Positions 8,126-15,250 of a stretch of 64,000 nucleotides of DNA are shown here, in pieces. This stretch comes from JAWVFN01 sp963696625 (GTDB lineage: Bacteria; Actinomycetota; Thermoleophilia; Solirubrobacterales; 70-9). Below the pieces are notes generated by a model. It saw only the letters and a list, made by a program, of their open reading frames with translations. It made no database searches and was not told the origin of the DNA. Every line of letters starts with the position of its first letter. The stretch's first letter is position 1. The stretch lies in assembly GCA_963696625.1 (NCBI GenBank), contig CAVOKZ010000047.1:42977-106976 (forward strand), in the 5' to 3' direction. Position numbers and translations under genes: made by a program.

Positions 8126-8587
8126 ATGCCTCGCCGAAGGATGTTCGCCGGGTTCGTCGTCCTCGCCACTCTGGCTGGCTGCGGTGGCTCAACAACGACG
8201 GTCACTGTGACGGACACCGGATCAGGCACGGGAGCCGACAGCACCGAAGCGGGAGCGTCCGGCCTAGCCGACGAGCCGAAGCAAACCGGCGAGGTCGTTG
8301 TCGAGGGCGAGGGGTCCGAAGTCTTTGGGCCCTATGAGTTCAAACAAGGCGTCTACACCATCCGATTTGAACAATCGGATCCGACCAATCCTGATCTGGA
8401 CTTCCGAACTGAGTCGTCCAGTTTCGTGCTGACGCTGAACCGAAAGCCCGGCGAGATTACCGGGGACTCGGCAGTGCCCCTCAACGTCACGAAGCCAAGT
8501 GGACAGACCCAGCTGACCCTTGCCGGGGAGTTCTACGTGGAGGTCGAGGCCGACCATTCCTACGTAGTTCGCTTCACGCCTCAGTAG
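8126..8587 (+). CDS. Putative lipoprotein
   Basis: A 153-residue secreted lipoprotein. The N-terminus MPRRRMFAGFVVLATLAGC has a basic n-region, hydrophobic core and lipobox LAGC with the acylated cysteine at residue 19. A Thr/Ser/Gly-rich linker to about residue 45 leads to a beta-rich domain (GEVVVEGEGSEVFGPYEF, FYVEVEADHSYVVRF). It should sit on the outer face of the membrane. I recognise no named family for the domain. Confidence 0.75.
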   Translation: MPRRRMFAGFVVLATLAGCGGSTTTVTVTDTGSGTGADSTEAGASGLADEPKQTGEVVVEGEGSEVFGPYEFKQGVYTIRFEQSDPTNPDLDFRTESSSFVLTLNRKPGEITGDSAVPLNVTKPSGQTQLTLAGEFYVEVEADHSYVVRFTPQ

Positions 8588-9031
8588 GTGTCCATCTGTC
8601 GCGCCTTGGCTTTCGGGTCGGGGGCAGCATCTGGTCGGCGTCCGCTGGGCGAGATGAGGCTGGACCTGCCCGTTCCATGCGGAGGAGGCGCGAGGAGTAT
8701 GCGATCGCTTGCGACTCCCTCCGCGTGAACTGAACATCGACTCAAGACCGAGAAGTCGTACCGCCGGATGCTCCTCTCCACGCTGAGGGGCACTGAGTTC
8801 GCCGTCGATCGGCGTGACCCCTCCGCGCGAAGCGGGCAGCGATGGGATCGGCAATCCAGGTCCGCGATGGCGGCCGGCAACCAGCTCATGCGGCGGACAA
8901 CCCGATGTCACAGAGAGTGTCATTTCGGTGTCGTTTCACAGTTAGCATGCACATCGAGGCGCAGGATTGGTCAAGCACACGCCGTGGAAGGCGTGTGTGC
9001 GCCGCTGAGACCCCGACGGGAACGAGGGCCC
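8588..9031. other. Non-coding stretch containing a dispersed repeat
   Basis: 444 bases without a convincing gene. One reading frame is open across it into the STAS gene, but its translation (8768-9031) is Arg-rich and unlike a protein. It contains repeat copy 2 (8656-8727). The last 100 bases probably hold the STAS promoter, but no clear box could be assigned. Confidence 0.5.
8656..8727 (-). repeat. Dispersed about 60-70-bp repeat, copy 2 (inverted)
   Basis: Read on the minus strand it starts CACGCGGAGGGAGTC, continues AGCGATCGCATAC and ends CCTCCGCATGGAACGGG then TCCAGCCT. It matches copy 1 (4659-4718) and, over a slightly longer span, copy 3 (19136-19208). Confidence 0.65.
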
Positions 9032-9376
9032 GTGGCACCTGGACTGGAAGCCAGCTGGAAGGAACTCGATCAAGGGACGGCCCTGGTCGCGCTCGACGGT
9101 GAGCTCGACCTCGCCGGTGCCGAGAAGCTCGGCGAGCCGATCGAGGAATCGCTCCGCGACCGGTCGCTGATCGTCGACCTCAGCGGCGTCGACTTCATCG
9201 ACTCCGCGGGTCTCAGGGTCCTGGTTGCCGCGGGGCGGCTCGCGCGGCGCGGCAGGCACGGCTTCGCCGTAATCGGTGCAACGGGCCGCGCGGTGAAGTC
9301 CGTGCTCGAGCTGACCAAGGCCTCCACGCAGATTCCGCTGTTCCCGTCGCTGGAGGCTGCTCAAGCGTCACTCTGA
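9032..9376 (+). CDS. STAS-domain anti-sigma factor antagonist (SpoIIAA-like)
   Basis: A 114-residue single STAS domain. Family members bind an anti-sigma kinase and release a sigma factor, switched by phosphorylation of a conserved serine. The core DLSGVDFIDSAGLRVL contains that serine (S58). GTG at 9032 gives the standard length with a GAACGAGGG stretch upstream. The open frame extends to 8768, but that extension is not protein-like. No anti-sigma or sigma gene lies nearby, so the partner is elsewhere. Confidence 0.85.
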   Translation: MAPGLEASWKELDQGTALVALDGELDLAGAEKLGEPIEESLRDRSLIVDLSGVDFIDSAGLRVLVAAGRLARRGRHGFAVIGATGRAVKSVLELTKASTQIPLFPSLEAAQASL

Positions 9377-9430
9377 GCACGCCTGCGCTGCTTGACGGCG
9401 GCGCTACGATGAATTCAGCGTCGTTTTCGA

Positions 9431-9479
9431 AGGACGGGTTGGGGAAACCCGACCCGGAGGGGTCACAAAGGAGAAAGCA
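9431..9479 (+). promoter_or_regulatory. Structured 5' leader of the zinc-ribbon gene
   Basis: Two consecutive hairpins precede the start codon: CGGGTT-GGGGA-AACCCG (9435-9451) and GACCC-GGAG-GGGTC (9451-9464), followed by a strong ribosome-binding site AAAGGAG (9468-9474) seven bases before the ATG. A designed-looking leader with such a strong site is unusual in this window. I do not recognise a known riboswitch. Confidence 0.4.
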
Positions 9480-9680
9480 ATGCCCCTGTCACGTTGTGCT
9501 CAATGCGGATTCGTCTGCAGAGTGCTGGTGGTATCGACCTCGCAGCCCGAGTGCCCGGAGTGTGGAGCGACGATGAGCTTCATCGGCCGCGACTCGGTCG
9601 ACACGCTGCTGCGACGCGATCCGGCCACCTTCCGGCGCGCCGAGATCCGCTCGCGCCACACATCCCACACCGCGCGATAG
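9480..9680 (+). CDS. Small zinc-ribbon protein
   Basis: A 66-residue protein with paired CxxC knuckles (CAQCG at C6/C9 and CPECG at C25/C28) that would bind one zinc, then a basic C-terminus (RRDPATFRRAEIRSRH). ATG at 9480 is fixed by the AAAGGAG site. It follows the STAS gene by about 100 bases and has its own structured leader. I infer a nucleic-acid or protein-binding regulator but cannot name a function. Confidence 0.7.
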   Translation: MPLSRCAQCGFVCRVLVVSTSQPECPECGATMSFIGRDSVDTLLRRDPATFRRAEIRSRHTSHTAR

Positions 9681-9690
9681 CCTCGCGGCC

Positions 9691-10050
9691 GTGCTGAAGC
9701 GGTCTGCTGCCCTCGCGTTCTGCCTCCTCGGCCTGACGGCCGTCCCGGCGCAAGCCGGGCTGACGATCTTTCACTCGCCGAGCGACAACATCGGCTGCGC
9801 CCTCGGCGGGTTCGGAGCGCGATGCGACGTCGCCGAGCACACCTGGCTCGCTCCCCCGAAGCCGAAGAGCTGCGACCTCGATTGGGGCGGCGGCGTCGGC
9901 GTCGACAAGAAGGGCAACGCCCTCGGCTATGGCCAGTCGGTGACCCAGGGGCGCTTCAAGTGCACGAGCAAGCAGTCGGGCGTGCGCTGCGTCAACAAGC
10001 GCAACAAGCACGGCTTCTTCGTATCGCGCTCGACGGCGCGGCTGTTCTAG
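9691..10050 (+). CDS. Secreted DUF6636-like cysteine-containing protein
   Basis: A 119-residue secreted protein. The signal peptide KRSAALAFCLLGLTAVPAQA is cleaved near residue 22. The mature part has the pattern I associate with DUF6636: FHSPSDNIGCAL, RCDVAEHTW, SCDLDWGGGV, FKCTSKQSGVRC and the closing GFFVSRSTARLF. Five cysteines are in the mature part, enough for two disulfides. GTG at 9691 is the start giving a complete signal peptide. Function is unknown for the family. Confidence 0.7.
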   Translation: MLKRSAALAFCLLGLTAVPAQAGLTIFHSPSDNIGCALGGFGARCDVAEHTWLAPPKPKSCDLDWGGGVGVDKKGNALGYGQSVTQGRFKCTSKQSGVRCVNKRNKHGFFVSRSTARLF

Positions 10051-10062
10051 CCGCGGCCCGGG

Positions 10063-11022
10063 CTACTTCTTCTTTTTTTTCTTCTTGGTCGAGTTCGCCT
10101 TGCAATAGGCCGACGCCGTCAGGCTGCCGCTCGGCGGTGTCGAGAACTGCGGCGACTCGTAGAGGCCGATGTGCCAGATGTTCCCGCCCACCGGCTGGTT
10201 TTCATCGATGCCCACGACCGGCACCTGACCGGGCCCCGTTGGGGTTACGGCGAAGCCGCCTGAAACGACGTGGGTCTTGACGGGGCACGTCGCGTCGGCG
10301 ATCGATCGCTGGTCATTGGCGATCGGCGCGACGACGTTCGCCTCGAGCACGGCTGACTTGCCGTTCAACTCGCATGTCGCAAACGTGGTGAGCGTCGAGG
10401 GCGGTGCACCTGTGCGGTTGTATGCGTCGATCGTCCACTGGCCAGGTCCGGTCCGATGGGAGCCAAGGACAATGATGCGGAAGGCCGCAGGCGTGTTTAG
10501 CGCCGTTGGCCCGTCGCCCGCATAGCCACCTGAGATCACGTGGGTCCCCGGCGGGCAGTTGAACACGTTGCTCTGAGCGCTTGACGGCGGGACCGTGACC
10601 GTGCTCGACAGCACCGCCGCGATCCTTCCGCGGTCATTCCCTTCGCACCGTGCAAACGCCGTCAGCGACCCCGCGCTCGAAGGCACCGTCAGAGCGCTGC
10701 CGTAGGCGTTCCAGCCGTTACCCGCTGGAGTGGAGGTCTCGACGAGGTTTCGAAGGCCGGTATTGGTGCTCGGGTCGTAGCTGGGAGCAACTGTGAAGCC
10801 GCCTCCGGTGATGTGGGTCTTCGCTGGGCACGACGCCGCCGCAAGCGCAGTCGTCCCAGAGGTGATGGCGGCCGGTGAACTGGCCGTTGCCGCAATCGGC
10901 GTCTTCCTCTTCTTCTTCTTCTTGGCCGTCGCCGTGGGTGCAAGCACGCAGGAGACGGTCAGAAGGGCAACCGCCACCGCGATCGCCGTCCGCCCCGCAG
11001 TTCTGGTCCATGCCCCGACCAT
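10063..11022 (-). CDS. Secreted repeat protein with lysine tracts at both ends
   Basis: A 319-residue exported protein. The signal segment (AIAVAVALLTVSCVLAPTATA) ends near residue 33 and is followed at once by KKKKKRK. Three repeats of about 90 residues then occur, each with C-P-x-K/G-T-H-x-x-x-GGF/Y, a W-x-x-x-A/G-Y/L-N segment and LTAxAxCE/K, so each repeat carries one pair of cysteines. The protein ends in seven consecutive lysines. I recognise the repeat type only as an actinobacterial secreted module without known function. The lysine tracts could bind anionic wall polymers (inference). Confidence 0.75.
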   Translation of the reverse strand: MVGAWTRTAGRTAIAVAVALLTVSCVLAPTATAKKKKKRKTPIAATASSPAAITSGTTALAAASCPAKTHITGGGFTVAPSYDPSTNTGLRNLVETSTPAGNGWNAYGSALTVPSSAGSLTAFARCEGNDRGRIAAVLSSTVTVPPSSAQSNVFNCPPGTHVISGGYAGDGPTALNTPAAFRIIVLGSHRTGPGQWTIDAYNRTGAPPSTLTTFATCELNGKSAVLEANVVAPIANDQRSIADATCPVKTHVVSGGFAVTPTGPGQVPVVGIDENQPVGGNIWHIGLYESPQFSTPPSGSLTASAYCKANSTKKKKKKK

Positions 11023-11118
11023 CGCCGCTGATCCTACGGGAAACCCCGATTTCGTTGACGTCCAAACCCGCTAAGGAATTTTCGCTCAGGCGTCGAAGTA
11101 GTTGTCAAGGACCCGGAA

Positions 11119-11286
11119 ATGACGACTCCCAAGCACACACCCGACTTCAACTCCCTCCCCGCCGGCGCCCCCGCCCGCCGTGTGCGCATCGACATGGGTT
11201 CCTCCCCGATCCGCAGCTCGGCCACGCCGGTCCTCATCCTCGGCTCCGAGCGCAAGCGGACACCGGGTTTCCTCGTCGACTGCTGA
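11119..11286 (+). CDS. Possible 55-residue small protein
   Basis: An ATG-started frame of 55 codons with strongly GC-rich third positions, as expected of a real gene here. An AAGGA element lies seven bases upstream. The peptide begins MTTPKHTPDFNSLPAG, contains a hydrophobic PVLILG stretch and ends FLVDC. It is divergent from the lysine-tract gene. I cannot name it, and it may be spurious. Confidence 0.4.
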   Translation: MTTPKHTPDFNSLPAGAPARRVRIDMGSSPIRSSATPVLILGSERKRTPGFLVDC

Positions 11287-11294
11287 TCTGGAAG

Positions 11295-11636
11295 CTAGTG
11301 CCTCTTCCAGCCGTGGCCGAGCATCTTGCTCAGCCGCCCGCCGCCCGGATTCGCCCTGTAGCTCGGCGCGCCCTTCTCGGGCGTCGGTAGCTGGGCCGCC
11401 TCGGCGGCGGTGATCGTCAGCGTCACGCCGCGCTCGGCCGTGCGGTGGACCTCGGGTGCGTCGCAGAAACGCAGGTCTCCGTTCTTCATCTCGATCACGA
11501 CGCCGTCGAAGATCCGCTGCTGGTGGTTGTCGAGGATCGCGTCGACCTTGCCGATCTCCTCCTCGTCGGAGCTGTAGACCGGCGTCCCGCGGGTTACCGC
11601 GGCGTAGTCGATTCCGTGTCCGTCGTCGATCGCCAC
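11295..11636 (-). CDS. PRC-barrel/DUF2171-like protein
   Basis: A 113-residue protein whose N-terminal 75 residues fit a PRC-barrel beta module: GTPVYSSDEEEIGKVDAIL followed by FDGVVIEMKNGDLRFCDAPEV. Such domains act as small adaptor barrels. The C-terminal part (LPTPEKGAPSYRANPGGGR) looks flexible and basic. A TATGCT box lies 13 bases before the ATG. The role is unknown. Confidence 0.7.
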   Translation of the reverse strand: MAIDDGHGIDYAAVTRGTPVYSSDEEEIGKVDAILDNHQQRIFDGVVIEMKNGDLRFCDAPEVHRTAERGVTLTITAAEAAQLPTPEKGAPSYRANPGGGRLSKMLGHGWKRH

Positions 11637-11666
11637 GCAGCAAGCATAAGCTCTCGCGGTGGCCGG

Positions 11667-12500
11667 CTAACCGAGCTCGTCGGCGAAGGCGGCTATCTCG
11701 CGCGCCAGCTTGCCGCCCTGCCAGGCGAGCGGCGATTCCCCGCGGTCCTCGCTGATCAGCCGCGCGTTGGGGAGCTTGCTCGCATAGGCCTGGGCGACCT
11801 CGTACGGATGGCCGGGGTCGGCGTCGTCGTGGCTGGCGACGACGAGCGCGGGCACATCGAGGAACTCGAGCTCGTCGATCGATTCGAACGGCTGCGTGTC
11901 GACGATCTCGCGCATCGCCCGGGCGACGGCCTCGGGATGACGGTGGGCCTCCATCCGCGCCCTTGTGAAGCGCAGGATCGAGTCGCGCCACTCCGGGTTG
12001 AGCTTGCGGTCATAGGCCTCCATGAACCCGTCCACCCCGCCCTGCTCGAGCCCGTCGGCAAGCCGGTTCCAGTAGCGCTCGGCGCTTTCGGGCGGTGGTA
12101 CGCCCATCTGAACCGGGCCGATCACGACGAGGCCGGCGAGCCGCTCGGGGTGGTGCAGGGCGTAGTCGACGACGGTGTGAGCGCCCATCGAGTGGCCGCC
12201 GATGATCAGCGGCCCCTCCCCCGCCTGCTGGTCGATCACCCGCTCGAGGTCGGCGGCGAGCGCGTCGTAGTCGTACCCCTCACCCGCCGGCGCCGGATCG
12301 GAGGAGCCGTGGCCGCGGGCGTCGTAGGTGATCTGCTGCCGGCCCGAGCGGGCCAGCGCCGGCGAGCCGTGGACCACGTAGCCGCGGATCGCGGTGATGC
12401 CGTGGCAGAGGACGACCGGCGGGCCCTCGCCCAAGCTCTCGCCCTTGAGCTCCCCGCCTGCGAAGCCGACGCTGAATGGCGCCGGCTGCAGCGAGCTCAC
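11667..12500 (-). CDS. Alpha/beta-hydrolase, unusual C-terminus
   Basis: A 277-residue alpha/beta hydrolase. The oxyanion region is VLCHGITAIRG, the nucleophile elbow is GGHSMGAH (S104) and a probable acid lies in SHDDADPGH near residue 233. The usual catalytic histidine position near the C-terminus reads RGESPLAWQGGKL with no histidine, although H237 in the acid loop is close. The product may be a non-classical hydrolase or use another base. It overlaps the upstream peroxiredoxin gene by four bases (GTGA-type), so the two are co-transcribed. Substrate unknown. Confidence 0.8.
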   Translation of the reverse strand: MSSLQPAPFSVGFAGGELKGESLGEGPPVVLCHGITAIRGYVVHGSPALARSGRQQITYDARGHGSSDPAPAGEGYDYDALAADLERVIDQQAGEGPLIIGGHSMGAHTVVDYALHHPERLAGLVVIGPVQMGVPPPESAERYWNRLADGLEQGGVDGFMEAYDRKLNPEWRDSILRFTRARMEAHRHPEAVARAMREIVDTQPFESIDELEFLDVPALVVASHDDADPGHPYEVAQAYASKLPNARLISEDRGESPLAWQGGKLAREIAAFADELG

Positions 12501-12961
12501 GCCGCCGAGCGAACCACGGTGACGGCCTCCTCGAGGTCGTCGACGTCGCGGAAGGTGAGGCCGAAGAGGGGCACGTCGCGGTAGCGGACGATGCCCTGCT
12601 CGTCGATGAGGAAGACGGAGCGGCGGATCATCCCGCCCGGGCCGACGACCCCGAAGGCCTTGCCGACGCTCTTGCCCGTGTCGGCGAGCAGCGGCACGCG
12701 CAGCCCATGCTTGGCGGTGAACCTCTCGTGGGATTCGACCGACTGCGGCGAGACGCCGAGCATCGGGACGCCGAGCGCCTCGATTCGGTCGCCGTCGTCG
12801 CGGTAGGAGCAGAACTGCTTGGTGCAGACCGGCGTGAAGTCGCCCGGGTAGAAGGCGAGGATCACGCCGTTGTCCCTGTAGTCGGCGAGGCGATAGGTCT
12901 TACCGCCGGTGCCGGGCAGCTCGAAGTCGGGCGCCGACTGTCCGACCTTGACCTTCGCCAC
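12497..12961 (-). CDS. Peroxiredoxin (BCP/AhpC-TSA family)
   Basis: A 154-residue thiol peroxidase that reduces hydroperoxides using thioredoxin-type reductants. The peroxidatic motif FYPGDFTPVCTKQFC has C46 and a second cysteine C51 placed as in BCP-type enzymes with the resolving cysteine five residues on. PDFELPGTGG and LLADTGKSVGKAFGV are further family segments. GTG at 12961 gives the standard N-terminus. It lies directly behind the cyclophilin gene and overlaps the downstream hydrolase. Confidence 0.9.
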   Translation of the reverse strand: MAKVKVGQSAPDFELPGTGGKTYRLADYRDNGVILAFYPGDFTPVCTKQFCSYRDDGDRIEALGVPMLGVSPQSVESHERFTAKHGLRVPLLADTGKSVGKAFGVVGPGGMIRRSVFLIDEQGIVRYRDVPLFGLTFRDVDDLEEAVTVVRSAA

Positions 12962-12970
12962 CGGCGAGCC

Positions 12971-13663
12971 TCAGCTCGCGATCGTGATCGTCTTGATCAC
13001 GACCGGAGACGCTGGCTTTTCGCTGCCAGGCGCCGTGCCGATCGCCGCGATCCGTTGGACGACGTCCATCCCCGAGTCGACCTTGCCGAGCAGGGCGTAA
13101 TCGGGCGGCAGGCTCGAGGCGCCCGGGCCGATTACGACGAAGAACTGGCTGCCGGAGGTTCCGGCCGGCTCGGCGCCCGACTTGGCCATCGCGACCACGC
13201 CTTCGGAGTACTGCACGCCGGAGGGCGGCGCCTCCTCGACCGTGTAGCCGGCGTTGCCCGACTGTGTCCCGGTCGGGTCGCCGCCCTGGATCACGAAGTC
13301 AGGAACGATGCGCAGGAACGAGGTGTCGTCATAGGCGCCCTGGTCGGCCATGTAGGCGAAGCTCGCCGAGGTCTTTGGCGCCTGCTCGGTGTCGAGCGCG
13401 ATCACAAACGAGCCGCAGTTGGTGTCGACCGTCGCCTTGGTACCCGCCGGCGGCGGGTCGAGCGGCGGCCGGCTCAGCTTGACGTCCTTGGCCGCCGGCG
13501 TCGAGACGTCCTCGCAGCCGCCGGAGGCGCTCGCGCTCCCGCTGTCGCCGCCCGAGTCGTCGCCGCCGGCGGCGATGAGGACGATGATCAGCGCCACGAT
13601 CCCGGCGGCCGCGAGGGCGCCGAGAAAGATGAGACGCGAGCGGTTACTGGACTGGCCTTCCAC
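12971..13663 (-). CDS. Membrane-anchored cyclophilin-type peptidyl-prolyl isomerase
   Basis: A 230-residue protein. One N-terminal transmembrane anchor (LIFLGALAAAGIVALIIVLIA, about 12-32) and a Gly/Ser/Asp linker precede a cyclophilin domain with FVIALDTEQAPKT, FLRIVPDFVIQGGDP, GSQFFVV and YALLGKVDSGMDVV. It should catalyse proline isomerisation of exported proteins at the outer membrane face. GTG at 13663 is chosen because it starts just before the anchor and has TAGCCT eight bases upstream. The longer open frame would overlap the divergent methyltransferase. Confidence 0.85.
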   Translation of the reverse strand: MEGQSSNRSRLIFLGALAAAGIVALIIVLIAAGGDDSGGDSGSASASGGCEDVSTPAAKDVKLSRPPLDPPPAGTKATVDTNCGSFVIALDTEQAPKTSASFAYMADQGAYDDTSFLRIVPDFVIQGGDPTGTQSGNAGYTVEEAPPSGVQYSEGVVAMAKSGAEPAGTSGSQFFVVIGPGASSLPPDYALLGKVDSGMDVVQRIAAIGTAPGSEKPASPVVIKTITIAS

Positions 13664-13696
13664 GGCCGCGCAGGCTAGCGGACAGCTCGATTCGGC

Positions 13697-14353
13697 ATGA
13701 TCGGCGGCATGGACGAAGAATCCAGCCACAAGGGCCCGAGCTCGCGCTTCAACAAGGGCATCGGCCGTGCGCTCAACCGCACCGTCGCCGCAGCCCCCTG
13801 GCTGTGGCCGCTGATCCGGCCGTCGATGAGGCGCTTCTTCGACGAGCGCGCCGAGGGCTGGGACGAGCGGGTGACCGGCTCGCCCGACCACCTGGCGCCG
13901 CTCGCCGCCGGCCTGCTTCACGTCGCACCGCCCGAACGGGCGCTCGAGATCGGCACCGGAACCGGCGTCGGCGCGCTCCTGATCGCGCGCGAGTTCCCCC
14001 AGGCTCGCGTCCGCGGCGTCGACATGTCCGAACCGATGATCCGCCGGGCGCAAAAGCGCGTCGGCCTCGACCCCGAGGGGCGCGTCGCCTTCAAGGTCGC
14101 AGACGCTTCCTCCCTCCCCTACGAGGCCGAGTCATTCGACCTCGTCGCCGAGCTCAACATGCCGCCGTTCTTCGCCGAGATCTCGCGGGTGCTGCGCCCC
14201 GGCGGGTTCGTCATCCACGCGTCGAGCTGGGGCGAGGCCACGCCGTTCTGGACGCCCGACTCGGTGCTCCGGCGCCGGTTCAAGCGCCGCGGGGTCTCCG
14301 AGGTGAAGGCCGGCGGGGCGGCCGCGGGCACTTTCTGGGTCGGCCGCAAATAG
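13697..14353 (+). CDS. Class I SAM-dependent methyltransferase
   Basis: A 218-residue Rossmann-fold methyltransferase. SAM-binding motif I is ALEIGTGTGVGAL (about 93-105), followed by GVDMSEPMIRRA and ADASSLPYEAESFDLV. A basic N-terminal extension (SSRFNKGIGRALNRTV) precedes the domain. ATG at 13697 or 13709 may start it. It is the first gene of the plus-strand operon leading to murT-gatD, ten bases before the lipid kinase gene. Substrate unknown. Confidence 0.8.
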   Translation: MIGGMDEESSHKGPSSRFNKGIGRALNRTVAAAPWLWPLIRPSMRRFFDERAEGWDERVTGSPDHLAPLAAGLLHVAPPERALEIGTGTGVGALLIAREFPQARVRGVDMSEPMIRRAQKRVGLDPEGRVAFKVADASSLPYEAESFDLVAELNMPPFFAEISRVLRPGGFVIHASSWGEATPFWTPDSVLRRRFKRRGVSEVKAGGAAAGTFWVGRK

Positions 14354-14362
14354 GGTCCGCCC

Positions 14363-15250
14363 GTGAGCGAGGAGAGCACCTACCGGCTGCTCGTCAACCC
14401 CTCCTCCGGGGGCGGGCGCTCGAAGCACCGCCTCCCCGAGGCTGAGGAGGAGCTGCGTCGGCGCGGCGCACGGTTCCAGACGGTCGCGACCAGGAGCCTC
14501 TCCCACGGCGTCGATGAGGCGCTCGCGGCCTCCGGCGCCGGCGAAACCCCCGTGGTGATGAGCGGCGACGGGCTGATCGGCGCGGTCGGCGGAGCGCTGG
14601 CCGGCTCGGGGACTCCGTTCGGCGTGATTCCCGGGGGGCGCGGCAACGACTTCGCGCGCGCGGTCGGGATACCCACCGGGATCCCCGAGGCGGTGGACTC
14701 GCTGCTTGCCGGCAACGAGCGCGAGATCGACGTGGGCGAGGTCAACGGCAAGCGCTTTCTGTGCATCGCCTCCACCGGGTTCGACTCCGATGCGAACCGC
14801 CGTGCCAACGAGGCGCAGCTGGTGCGCGGCAACCTCGTCTATGCCTACGCGGCATTCCGGACCCTGGCGACATGGAAGCCCGCCGACTTCACCGTGACGG
14901 TCGACGGCGAGGTCCACGAGCACCGGGGCTACTCGGTCGCCGTCGCCAACAGCAAGGCCTACGGCGGGGGGATGCTGGTCGCGCCCGACGCCGAGCTCGA
15001 CGACGGCCTCTTCGACGTCGTCCTCACCGGCGAGGAGAGCAAGCCGGCGTTCGTCCGTAACCTGCCCAAGGTGTTCAAGGGCACCCACGTCGAGCTCGAC
15101 GCGATAACGGTCCTGCGCGGCGCCGAGGTCGAGATCAGCGCCAGCCGCCCGTTCGAGGTCTACGCCGACGGCGAGTACCTCACCGACCTGCCGGCGAAGC
15201 TGCGGCTGCTGCGGCGCGCGCTTGGAGTCATCGTCCCGGCACCGGCGTGA
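14363..15250 (+). CDS. Diacylglycerol kinase-family lipid kinase
   Basis: A 295-residue kinase of the DagK/YegS family that phosphorylates diacylglycerol or related lipids. The nucleotide-binding loop reads VMSGDGLIGAVGG (68-80; most relatives have GGDGT) and is followed by VIPGGRGNDFARA. LVNPSSGGGRS at the N-terminus is typical. GTG at 14363 is six bases after TAGGGT, whose TAG is the stop codon of the preceding gene. It overlaps murT by four bases. Lipid phosphates for wall or phospholipid recycling fit the context (inference). Confidence 0.88.
   Translation: MSEESTYRLLVNPSSGGGRSKHRLPEAEEELRRRGARFQTVATRSLSHGVDEALAASGAGETPVVMSGDGLIGAVGGALAGSGTPFGVIPGGRGNDFARAVGIPTGIPEAVDSLLAGNEREIDVGEVNGKRFLCIASTGFDSDANRRANEAQLVRGNLVYAYAAFRTLATWKPADFTVTVDGEVHEHRGYSVAVANSKAYGGGMLVAPDAELDDGLFDVVLTGEESKPAFVRNLPKVFKGTHVELDAITVLRGAEVEISASRPFEVYADGEYLTDLPAKLRLLRRALGVIVPAPA

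Noticed and set aside
8768..9031. N-terminal extension of the STAS protein
   Set aside because: The frame is open but Arg/Thr-rich and unlike a protein, and GTG 9032 gives the exact domain length.
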